A stretch of DNA of 37,553 bases. It comes from Candidatus Cloacimonadota bacterium. GTDB taxonomy: Bacteria > Cloacimonadota > Cloacimonadia > Cloacimonadales > Cloacimonadaceae. Positions 15,957 through 23,952 of the stretch are shown piece by piece; the stretch's first letter is position 1, and each line of letters begins with the position of its first letter. The DNA is taken from the NCBI GenBank assembly GCA_020532215.1, contig JAJBBF010000065.1, positions 1-37,553 of the forward strand, read 5' to 3'. A model generated the notes under the pieces. That model ran no database searches, was not told the DNA's origin, and saw only the letters and a program-made list of their open reading frames with translations. The position numbers and the translations under genes were made by a program.

Positions 15957-16625
15957 GTGGAAGAACTGCTGAGGCTGGAGATAAGAAGCCTGTTTTACGG
16001 AACCAAGACCATCCTGCGCGGCCTTGAGCTGAGCGTTTCCAAGGGCGAAAGGATCCTGATCGTGGGTCCCACCGGAGCGGGGAAAAGCTCGCTGCTGAAG
16101 ACGCTCAACCTGATGAATCAAAGTTACGAGGGCAGCATCCTTTTGCAGGGAGAGGACCTGCGCGAATACGAGCCCGAGGTATTGCGCAGCCGGATCTGCC
16201 TGGTGATGCAGGAACCTTTTCTGGAGCCGGGAACGGTGCAGGAAGCCCTGGACGCCCCGCTGCATTACCACGCTTTGCGCCACCGCGACCTCACCGGCCG
16301 GGACCAGCGGGTGAAAAACCTCTTCAAGAGCTTCCAACTGGGCTCCGAACTGATGGACCAGAGCAGCGAAAAGCTTTCCGGCGGGGAAAAACAGCGGGTG
16401 GCCCTGATCCGCGCTTTGCAGCTTAATCCCGAGGTGCTGTTGCTGGATGAGATCAGCTCCGCCCTGGACCAGAAAACCTCCGCCATCATTTCGGACTGCG
16501 TTTTCAGCAACTATCCCGGAACGGTGATCGCGATCTCCCACGATCCGCTCTGGCAGGACCGCTGGCAGCGGATCTGGAGCCTGGAAGGCGGAACCCTCAA
16601 AGACAGGGTCCGGGGGAGGCAATAA
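15957..16625 (+). CDS. ABC transporter ATP-binding protein (FetA/YbbL-like)
   Basis: A 222-aa ATPase with Walker A GPTGAGKSS (37-45), a Q-loop at VMQEPF, the signature LSGGEKQRV and Walker B VLLLDEISSALD. Paired with a UPF0014/FetB-type membrane protein, it matches E. coli FetAB, described as an iron exporter giving oxidative-stress resistance; metal specificity here is inference. The GTG start at 15957 has GGGAG 6 nt upstream, which excludes the longer TTG start of the ORF track. The stop overlaps the permease start (TAATG). Confidence 0.82.
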   Translation: MEELLRLEIRSLFYGTKTILRGLELSVSKGERILIVGPTGAGKSSLLKTLNLMNQSYEGSILLQGEDLREYEPEVLRSRICLVMQEPFLEPGTVQEALDAPLHYHALRHRDLTGRDQRVKNLFKSFQLGSELMDQSSEKLSGGEKQRVALIRALQLNPEVLLLDEISSALDQKTSAIISDCVFSNYPGTVIAISHDPLWQDRWQRIWSLEGGTLKDRVRGRQ

Positions 16626-17392
16626 TGGATATCAGCTATCTGGGACTCGGCCTGTCGGCCCTGCTGCTGGTTTTTCCCCTGCTCATCTTCTGGCATCTGA
16701 AGCTGGACCTCAGCAAACAGCTGTTCACCTCCTTTGCCCGCATGATCGTGCAGCTGGCCGTGATCGGCCTGGTGCTGCAATTCATCTTTCAGCAAAAGAA
16801 CCTCTGGCTCACCCTGCTGTGGATGCTGGTGATGATCGCCAACGCCATCTTCACCCTGCGGGGCCGGCTCAAATTCCAGCGCCGGGTGCTGCTGCCCGTT
16901 CTGATCATGGCTTTGGGCACAGCCAGCCTGGTGGTGATGCCCTGGGTGCTGCTGCTGGTGGTGAGGCCCAAGCCCTTTTTCGATCCCACCTACGCCATCC
17001 CCATCTACGGCATGGTGCTGGGCAACAGCATGAACAGCTGCGCCCTGGCCCTGGAGCGCTTTGAAAGCGGCCTCAGCGACAATTGGCCAGCCTATTACAC
17101 GCGGCTGAGCCTGGGCGCCAGCCTCTGGGAGGCGATCCTGCCGGCCTTTAAAAAAGCGCTGCACGCCTCGCTGCTGCCGCAATTGCTCACCATTGCCTCG
17201 ATCGGCGTGGTGAGCCTGCCCGGCATGATGTCGGGCCAGATCCTTGGCGGCGCTTCGCCCCTGGTGGCCATCAAATACCAGATGATGATCATGATCTGCA
17301 TCTTCAGCGGAGTTACCCTCACGGATTATCTGGCCATCCGGCTCTATCTGAAACGCCGCTTCGACAAATACCACCTCCCCGTGGAAGGCTGA
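16625..17392 (+). CDS. UPF0014/FetB-like ABC transporter permease
   Basis: A 255-aa inner-membrane protein with about seven hydrophobic segments. Family motifs include ARMIVQLAVIGLVL, the central GMVLGNSMN and the C-terminal SLPGMMSGQILGG with GASPLVAIKYQ. It forms the membrane half of the transporter with the preceding ATPase and is translationally coupled to it. No binding protein is encoded nearby, consistent with an exporter. A GC-rich inverted repeat (CCCGGGA...TCCCGGG) follows near 17438 without a T-run. Confidence 0.85.
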   Translation: MDISYLGLGLSALLLVFPLLIFWHLKLDLSKQLFTSFARMIVQLAVIGLVLQFIFQQKNLWLTLLWMLVMIANAIFTLRGRLKFQRRVLLPVLIMALGTASLVVMPWVLLLVVRPKPFFDPTYAIPIYGMVLGNSMNSCALALERFESGLSDNWPAYYTRLSLGASLWEAILPAFKKALHASLLPQLLTIASIGVVSLPGMMSGQILGGASPLVAIKYQMMIMICIFSGVTLTDYLAIRLYLKRRFDKYHLPVEG

Positions 17393-17554
17393 ACTTCCCG
17401 AACCTTTTTGCTGCCCGGAAATACCGCCAGACTGAACCCGGGAAAAGATCCCGGGCAGGGGCAAGGAAAAACCTTGACAACAGAGCACGCTGCCTGAATG
17501 AGTTTTTGCAGTGATAAATTTCCAAGTCCGCTCTGGCGGCAAGGATCAAACAAT

Positions 17555-19093
17555 ATGAGAAGATGCCTCTATGCCATGATGGGCCTGATGCTGCTGCTCG
17601 GTGCCTGCGACATCAGCAAACCGCGCCTGCCGTCCTGGGATGTGGATCTCACGCTGCCGCTATTGAACGAACGTTTTCTGGTTTCAGATCTGGTGGACAG
17701 CGTGAATGTGGTGATCGGCGAATCGGACGTGCTCACCATCACCGCGAACGGGGAGGCCTCCACTCCGGATTTTGGCGAGGTCAATTTCACTCCCAACATC
17801 AATGTGGACGAGCTGGTCTTTCTGTCCGGGATCGATTATGAGACCACGGTTCCCCTGTTGGATCCCACCGGTTCGGTTTTCCTCTCCTACGGCCAGATCG
17901 AACAGGGGCAGCTGTCCTTCAACATGAACCTCACCGATCCCAACAACTCCAGCGTTACCCTGATCCTGCCTGACATCACCACCCCGGGCGGCGAACCTCT
18001 GACCCTTTCCAGCAATGACAACCCCAACTGGCAGAGCGTGAACCTGGAAGGATACCAGGTGGGGGTGGAGGATTCGGGCGTGATCCTCAATGACCTGCAG
18101 GTCCACCTCATCATCAGCTCTGACCAGCCCAACGGCACACCGCTGGGGATGGGCGGCATCCGCATCAACAGCCAGATCGGCTGCGACTACTTCCAGGGCT
18201 ATCTCTATAACTATGAGCGCGCTATCGCGGGCACCTATGCCTCCATCCAGATCGATTATCCGGAGGGTTTTGAGGAAGCGGTGATCCTGCAGGAGGCCGA
18301 ACTCTATCTGGAGATTACCAACGAGATAGGCTTCGGCGCCACCTTCCACGGGATGATCCACGCCATCAACGAAGATACCGGACAGGAACGCTGGGTGAAT
18401 GTTCTGGATGAATTCGGCCAGCCTTTTAATGTGGAGCCGGCGGAATTATCCGGCCCCGTGATCACCGGACTGAACTTTAACAACGGCCTGGCTGAGGTGC
18501 TGCAGATCTTTCCCAGCCGGGTGGAACTGGTGGATGGATATCTGCTCATCAACGGCGGGCACGATGGCACTGCCGGATTCGTAAGAGAAACCAACAGAAT
18601 GTTTTGCGCCTATCAGGTGGACCTGCCCTGCAATATCGTGATCACCGACCATGAATTCACGATGCCCACCCCGTCCGTGATCTCGGTCTCGGCCGAAACG
18701 CAAAGCCAGATCCTGAACCGCCTGCTGGACGCGAACCTGACCCTGGAAGCCACCAATAAGATCCCCGTGGGCGCTTCCGCGACCCTGTTCGTTGGTACCT
18801 CCGAACAGATAGATACCAGTGATCCGGCCACTTACAGCTTTTCCAAACAGGTGACCCTGTATTCCTCCGAATATGAAGGCCCGGAAGTCAACGCGGACGG
18901 CGAACAGATCCTGCAGCTGGGGCTGAATGAAGAAGAACTGTCAATTTTCGGGAATCCCAAAGTGTATGTGCTGGCCACCATCAGCCTGGAGCCCAGCCTG
19001 GGCGCCGTGATCATTCACGCTTCGCCGTCGGATTACATCCAGATTAGGGGAATGCTGACCGCGAAGGTGCGTGTTTCGGAGGACCTGCTATGA
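17555..19093 (+). CDS. large lipoprotein of unknown function
   Basis: A 512-aa lipoprotein with lipobox LLGAC (Cys 18). The mature part begins DISKPRLPSWDVDLTLPLL, a pattern of long beta-rich lipoproteins in FCB bacteria, and has no recognised catalytic motif. ATG 17555 is preferred over 17498 because AAGGA lies 9 nt upstream and it yields a proper signal peptide. TTGACA at 17474-17479 could be part of its promoter, but the -10 box is poor. It overlaps the next gene by ATGA, so it is the first gene of a three-gene operon with an outer-membrane barrel and a VWA membrane protein. Confidence 0.75.
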   Translation: MRRCLYAMMGLMLLLGACDISKPRLPSWDVDLTLPLLNERFLVSDLVDSVNVVIGESDVLTITANGEASTPDFGEVNFTPNINVDELVFLSGIDYETTVPLLDPTGSVFLSYGQIEQGQLSFNMNLTDPNNSSVTLILPDITTPGGEPLTLSSNDNPNWQSVNLEGYQVGVEDSGVILNDLQVHLIISSDQPNGTPLGMGGIRINSQIGCDYFQGYLYNYERAIAGTYASIQIDYPEGFEEAVILQEAELYLEITNEIGFGATFHGMIHAINEDTGQERWVNVLDEFGQPFNVEPAELSGPVITGLNFNNGLAEVLQIFPSRVELVDGYLLINGGHDGTAGFVRETNRMFCAYQVDLPCNIVITDHEFTMPTPSVISVSAETQSQILNRLLDANLTLEATNKIPVGASATLFVGTSEQIDTSDPATYSFSKQVTLYSSEYEGPEVNADGEQILQLGLNEEELSIFGNPKVYVLATISLEPSLGAVIIHASPSDYIQIRGMLTAKVRVSEDLL

Positions 19094-20349
19094 AAAAGCT
19101 GATCTTCCTGGCAGCGCTGATCATTGTCTGCGCGCTGCTTCCGGCCACCACTTTCACCCCCAAATCCCTGCTGTTAGCGGATAGCTACATGCTCAGCGCC
19201 CGCGGCTGCGACGCCAACTACTGGAATCCCGCCCTGCTCAACGAAGAGGAGGGCGATATCTGGGTCCCTGTGCTTAATCTGGGAATCTACGCCGGCAACA
19301 ATTCCATCGATGTGAACCTCTACAACTTTGTGATGAGGCAGGAACACCTGGATGACGCAGACAAACAGCTTATCCTGGACGCCATCGACGAAAGAGTGGC
19401 GCTGAATTTGGGCGGTCAGGCGGCGCTTTTTGGCTTCACCATGGGCAACGTGGCCCTCAGCAGTTCCATACACTATGGAGCCAAGGCCGCTTTTTCGGAA
19501 AAATATCTGGAGCTGCTGCTTTACGGCAACGGCGACGGGAGCCAGGTCTATGAGTTTACCGGCGAGAACAACTATCTGGAAGCCCTTAGCTATTTGGATC
19601 TGACCGTGGGGGTGGGTGACATCCGCATCCCGCTGCCGGAGACCATTCCAGACATCAAGTTCGGCTTTGCGGTCAGCGCTCTGGGCGGGATCGCGAACAC
19701 AACCACGCACAACTTTGACGGGCACCTATCCGCCAATCTGGACGGCCTCACAGTGCATCAGAACGTGACGCAACTGGCCGGTGCCGGCGGCTATGGGGCC
19801 AAGGGCATGATCGGCCTTTTCAGCGAACCGGTGAAGAATCTGCGCGTCGGCGCCACTCTGGACAACATCCTCGGCTTCATCAAATGGGGCCTGGTGCGCG
19901 AGGAATTCAGCTACCACTTTGAAGCGGACAGCCTTTACGCGCTGGATTTGCTGGAAGGCACCGAAGGCCTTTACACATCAGAGTATGAACAGATCAAGGC
20001 GGATCCCTTCACCACCCGCATCCCGATGGAAATGCGCCTGGCCGCGATGTTCAAAACCAAACAGGTATCCCTCTCCGCCGATTATATCCAGGGCTTCGGC
20101 GATTCCGCCGAGATCAGCCGCCAGGGCCGTTTCGCCCTCGGCGCGGAACTGCGCCCCATCCCCATCCTCTCTTTCTTTTTGGGCTACGGATCGCCCAATG
20201 AAACCTATCCCTGGCGAACTTCGCTCGGCCTGGGGCTGAACTTCAAAGTGATCGAATTTGGCCTCGGGATCCAGTCCATCGAGCAGTTTTACCCCGGCTA
20301 TTCCTCCAAGGGAATCGCCGTCGCCACCTATTTCAACATCAGGACCTGA
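19090..20349 (+). CDS. DUF5723-like outer-membrane beta-barrel protein
   Basis: A 419-aa protein with a signal peptide (about 1-19, ending in LLPATT) and many alternating hydrophobic strands. The N-terminal SYMLSARGCDANYWNPALL and the late glycine-rich strands resemble DUF5723/PorV-like barrels, in which an 'N-P-A' turn follows the first strand. It probably sits in the outer membrane; function unknown. The ATG overlaps the upstream stop (ATGA). The next gene begins 2 nt after its stop, so all three are probably made together. Confidence 0.7.
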   Translation: MKKLIFLAALIIVCALLPATTFTPKSLLLADSYMLSARGCDANYWNPALLNEEEGDIWVPVLNLGIYAGNNSIDVNLYNFVMRQEHLDDADKQLILDAIDERVALNLGGQAALFGFTMGNVALSSSIHYGAKAAFSEKYLELLLYGNGDGSQVYEFTGENNYLEALSYLDLTVGVGDIRIPLPETIPDIKFGFAVSALGGIANTTTHNFDGHLSANLDGLTVHQNVTQLAGAGGYGAKGMIGLFSEPVKNLRVGATLDNILGFIKWGLVREEFSYHFEADSLYALDLLEGTEGLYTSEYEQIKADPFTTRIPMEMRLAAMFKTKQVSLSADYIQGFGDSAEISRQGRFALGAELRPIPILSFFLGYGSPNETYPWRTSLGLGLNFKVIEFGLGIQSIEQFYPGYSSKGIAVATYFNIRT

Positions 20350-20351
20350 GA

Positions 20352-22352
20352 CTGAAATACGCCGTCATAATTCTGATATCTGCGCTGATATCGGGTTATT
20401 ACTATTGGCGCACCCGCCCGGAATTGGACCGCGGCAGGCGCTGGCTGCTTTTTTCGCTGCGCTCGCTGAGCCTCTCGGTGCTGCTGTTGCTGCTCATCAG
20501 CCCCATCCTCTATTATATCCGCTCCCTGAGCGAAAAACAGCAGATCCTGGTGCTTAGGGACGTTTCCGCCAGCATGGAGCTCAGCGGCGTTTCCGCCAAG
20601 AGCAAAAAAGCCTGGCTGGAAGCTCCGGGGCGGGAACTGGCAGCCAAATTCGCCGCCGCCGGCTATGAGCTCCATCACTACGATTTTTCCACCGGACTGG
20701 AGGACGCCAGGGACAACACCCTGCTGGCCCCGGCTTTGGCGGAACTGGCCCAGGAACACGATTTCAGCCGGGTGAAGGGGGTGGTGCTGCTCTCCGACGG
20801 CTGGCTGCGGGACGCGTCGCTGAGCCAGGTGAAGCAGCTGGGCAGCCCTTTCTACGCCATCGCGGATACCCTGGCGCCCAAAAAAGCCGATCTGAGTGTG
20901 GTCCGCGCCCTCACCAACCGCCAGGCTTACCGCTCTGAGCCCACCCTCATCCGGGCGGAGGTGAAAGCCGACAACTACAACGGGCCCGTCGCGGTGAAGC
21001 TCTGGCTGGGAAAGAACCTGATCGCCACGCAGAATGTCCAGCTGAAGGATGGCATCTCCACCAACGTGGATTTCACCCACCGCTTTGCCCAAACGGGCTT
21101 CTATCCCTTCCGGGTGGAGGTTTCCGCTTCCGGCATCGGCGAACGCTCTCAAAACAACAACAGCTACCCCGGCGCCCTCGAGGTGCTCAGCGATAAACAG
21201 AGGATCGTAGTGATTTCGGACAGCCCCGCCTGGGACAACAAATTCACCGTGGACGCCATCGCCGCCAATCCGCGCTGGGAAGTATCACACTACCGGGTCC
21301 AGGGCGGCCGGGTGTTTTCCGGTGAAGCCGCCGCCGGCGATCTGCCCGGGGCAAATCTCGCGGCGCTGGTGCTGATCAACAACGGCGGCCTGCAGCTGAG
21401 CGGAAACGTGCTTGGTTACGTGACCTCCGCCCACAAACGCGGCGTTGGCATCCTCTGGCAGGGGCTGCCGGTGCCGGAACTGGCCTCTATTTTGCCGCTG
21501 CAGAGATCCAATATCACCACTTCCTACCAGGGATTCCTCGTTCTCAACCCCGCCGCGGCCAGATATCCCATGCTCAGCTTTGACGATGCGGAGCTCAGAG
21601 AGGTTCCGCCGCTCGATTATTACTACGTTACAGCCTCCCGCGGCGCGGAAGTGCTGGGCACGATCGATAATCCCCAGAATTCCCCGGCCATCGCCGTCAG
21701 CACCGCTGGCAGCGCCAAAACCCTGGCCCTGGCCTTTCTGAACCTCTGGAAATGGCAGCTCCAAAGCGCCGGCGGCGGCTACCAAACCTTGCTGGCCAAT
21801 TCCCTCACCTGGCTGGCCAACACCTCCCAAAGCGGATACGAGGCCATCTACAACAGCAGCTATTTTCTGGGCGAAGAGATCAACCTGCGCCTGCGCGCCC
21901 AGGACGACATCCGCTCGCTGCGCCTGGACCTGGCCCCGGAACTGACGGTCACCGATGCCTCCGGCAAAGAGGTTTTCCGCGATTTCATGACCCAAAGCGA
22001 GGGCGAATACTCCGCCCGTTTCAGCCTGGACCAGGCCGGGGCCTACGGTTTCCAAATAGCAGACAAAGTGAGCGGGGAAAAGAGCGGCGGGCGCTTAAAC
22101 GTGGCCGATTCCTCCATCGAAGCCCGCGATTTTGATTTCAATCTGCCCCTGCTCTCCTGGTTGGCCTCCGACACCGGCGGAAAACTGCTCAATCCCGCTT
22201 CCCTGAAGGATTTCCAGCCCCTGCCTGCCCAGATCAGGAAGCTCGATCAGCGCGCCGACATCCCCCTCTACCGCAAATGGTGGGTGCTGGCCACCTTCAT
22301 CATCGCCTTCTGCCTGGAACTCTTCTTGCGCCGCAGGTGGGGATTGCTGTAG
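20352..22352 (+). CDS. membrane protein with a von Willebrand A-like domain (probable CTG start)
   Basis: A 666-aa protein if translation begins at CTG 20352. The ORF track starts at TTG 20424, inside the obvious N-terminal membrane region. Upstream in-frame codons encode a further hydrophobic stretch (KYAVIILISALISGYYYW), and AGGA lies 7 nt before the CTG, only 2 nt after the previous stop. Two N-terminal helices lead to a VWA-like domain with the MIDAS motif DVSASM (from about 70) and LLSDG. A long region that may hold a glutamine-amidotransferase-like fold follows, then a C-terminal helix near RKWWVLATFIIAFCLELF. It resembles BatA-type or 'VWA plus membrane' proteins. The role is unknown. 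Confidence 0.7.
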   Translation: MKYAVIILISALISGYYYWRTRPELDRGRRWLLFSLRSLSLSVLLLLLISPILYYIRSLSEKQQILVLRDVSASMELSGVSAKSKKAWLEAPGRELAAKFAAAGYELHHYDFSTGLEDARDNTLLAPALAELAQEHDFSRVKGVVLLSDGWLRDASLSQVKQLGSPFYAIADTLAPKKADLSVVRALTNRQAYRSEPTLIRAEVKADNYNGPVAVKLWLGKNLIATQNVQLKDGISTNVDFTHRFAQTGFYPFRVEVSASGIGERSQNNNSYPGALEVLSDKQRIVVISDSPAWDNKFTVDAIAANPRWEVSHYRVQGGRVFSGEAAAGDLPGANLAALVLINNGGLQLSGNVLGYVTSAHKRGVGILWQGLPVPELASILPLQRSNITTSYQGFLVLNPAAARYPMLSFDDAELREVPPLDYYYVTASRGAEVLGTIDNPQNSPAIAVSTAGSAKTLALAFLNLWKWQLQSAGGGYQTLLANSLTWLANTSQSGYEAIYNSSYFLGEEINLRLRAQDDIRSLRLDLAPELTVTDASGKEVFRDFMTQSEGEYSARFSLDQAGAYGFQIADKVSGEKSGGRLNVADSSIEARDFDFNLPLLSWLASDTGGKLLNPASLKDFQPLPAQIRKLDQRADIPLYRKWWVLATFIIAFCLELFLRRRWGLL

Positions 22353-22434
22353 CTTTTTCAACGTGCAGGATATTGCGGCGGCGAAAACCAGATCGCCACT
22401 GGGTGGAAGTTCTCCTCATTTTCTTCTTGACTCT

Positions 22435-22463
22435 TTGCGAACTCGATTTAACTTGGTTATAGT
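22435..22463 (+). promoter_or_regulatory. promoter of the NTF2/SDR/FAD operon
   Basis: TTGCGA (22435-22440), 17 bp, TATAGT (22458-22463). The first ATG lies 5 nt after the -10 box, so transcription would begin at or next to the start codon (leaderless or nearly so). Confidence 0.5.
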
Positions 22464-22468
22464 AAAAT

Positions 22469-22957
22469 ATGTTAAGCAGTATGGATGTTATGGAACAACA
22501 AAGAAAACCTGAGACCCAGGAAAGGGTGCCCATCAATATAGACACGATCCGGGAATTGTGGAGCCGGACCTATAACCGGGAAGGGAAGCCAGACTGGTCG
22601 CATATTTTTCCCTACTATCACCCGGATATAGTTTTTCAGGATACCATTCAACGCATCGAGGGCATCGACAATTTTATCGCCATGTGCAACCGGCTTACCA
22701 AGCGCACCAATCAGCTGAAGATGGAGATCCTGGCCATTGCCCAAAACGGCAATGTGATAATCTTTGACTGGATAATGACCATGATGTTCAAGAAATACCC
22801 CAATACGCCCATGTACGGATCCACCAAACTGGTTCTCAGCGAGGATGGTTTGATCAAGGAGCAGCGCGATTATTACGACCTCTGGGGTGATATTTTCAAC
22901 AACATCCCCCATTTTGGCAAGATGTACCGCAAGTTCCTGGTAAAGAAATTCGGCTGA
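22469..22957 (+). CDS. NTF2/SnoaL-like protein
   Basis: A protein of up to 162 aa with the cone-like fold pattern of SnoaL/NTF2 proteins: helix IDTIRELWSRTYN, HPDIVFQDTIQRIEGIDNF, then strands ending in VLSEDGLIKEQRDYYD. Such proteins are isomerases, cyclases, hydrolases or binding partners; no reaction is assignable. Three ATG codons (22469, 22481, 22490) are possible, none with a Shine-Dalgarno sequence, consistent with leaderless initiation. It is the first gene of an operon with an SDR and an FAD oxidoreductase, which suggests a shared small-molecule or lipid pathway. Confidence 0.75.
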   Translation: MLSSMDVMEQQRKPETQERVPINIDTIRELWSRTYNREGKPDWSHIFPYYHPDIVFQDTIQRIEGIDNFIAMCNRLTKRTNQLKMEILAIAQNGNVIIFDWIMTMMFKKYPNTPMYGSTKLVLSEDGLIKEQRDYYDLWGDIFNNIPHFGKMYRKFLVKKFG

Positions 22958-22966
22958 GGGAAAGCC

Positions 22967-23932
22967 GTGAAACCCAAAACAAGGCAATACATCCGTGAAT
23001 ACAAGTGGTCCAATATCCTGGCCATGATCAAAAACAACGGCCGGGATCCCCAGTTTTGCCCGGATGGCTGCAAAGGCAAGAATGTGGTCATAACCGGCGC
23101 CACTTCCGGGATCGGCTACACTACCGCCCGCAAGTTCGCCTCCAAGGGGGCAAACCTGGTCTGCGTGAACCGGAACCCCGAGAAATCTGAACGCTTGCGG
23201 CAGGAGATCGAAGGTGAGTTTGGCGTCAGCTGCGCCTACAAGATCGCCGATCTGAGCAGCTTGAGCGATATCTTCCGTGTTGCCAAAGAGCTGGCGGAAC
23301 TGGAGGCACCCCTCGATGTGATCATTCACAACGCGGGCAATTACCTCACCAAACAGGAGTTGACGGCTGAGGGTTTTGACAAGGTTTTGGTGGTCCACTA
23401 CCTTTCCTCTTTCATCATGAATTACCTGTGGCAGGACAAGCTCAAAGCGCAGCCACAGGCCCGGATCATCCTGGTGAGTTCAGAGGGGCACCGTTTTGCT
23501 GCCTGGGGACTGGATCTGGATGATCTGAACTGGGCTCGCCGCAGATACACCGGCTTACAAAGCTATGGTTCTGCCAAAACGGCCCAGCTGCTTGCCATGT
23601 TGTGTTTTGAGGAGCGCTTCCGGGATAGCGGGGTCACTATCAACACCATGCATCCGGGGGCGGTTAAGTCCGATACCGGCCAGGACAATGGACCTCTTTA
23701 CCGGTGGTTCAAACGGAATTTTTTTGACAAAACCCTGAGATCCCCGGAGGTTTCGGCGGAAGCTCTCTACTATCTTGGCGTTTCGAAGGATCTGGACGGC
23801 GTCAGCGGCAAATTTTTCAACCTGACCACAGAGGAGGAGCCGTCACCGCCAGCCAGGGACCGGGAGGTCGCCTGGCAGCTTTGGGATACATCGCTGAGCA
23901 TGGCCGGGTTGAAAAATGATGTTGAAAAATAA
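22967..23932 (+). CDS. short-chain dehydrogenase/reductase (retinol-dehydrogenase-like)
   Basis: A 321-aa SDR with TGATSGIG (43-50) for the cofactor, HNAG (121-124), Ser 171/172 and the catalytic YGSAK (Tyr 200, Lys 204). The N-terminal extension, the long C-terminal part and GHRFAAW are like retinol-dehydrogenase/WWOX-type SDRs acting on hydrophobic alcohols or ketones. GTG 22967 is preceded by GAGGG. It lies 9 nt after the NTF2-like gene and 20 nt before the FAD enzyme. Confidence 0.85.
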   Translation: MKPKTRQYIREYKWSNILAMIKNNGRDPQFCPDGCKGKNVVITGATSGIGYTTARKFASKGANLVCVNRNPEKSERLRQEIEGEFGVSCAYKIADLSSLSDIFRVAKELAELEAPLDVIIHNAGNYLTKQELTAEGFDKVLVVHYLSSFIMNYLWQDKLKAQPQARIILVSSEGHRFAAWGLDLDDLNWARRRYTGLQSYGSAKTAQLLAMLCFEERFRDSGVTINTMHPGAVKSDTGQDNGPLYRWFKRNFFDKTLRSPEVSAEALYYLGVSKDLDGVSGKFFNLTTEEEPSPPARDREVAWQLWDTSLSMAGLKNDVEK

Positions 23933-23952
23933 CAGCTACAGGTTTGGGAACC

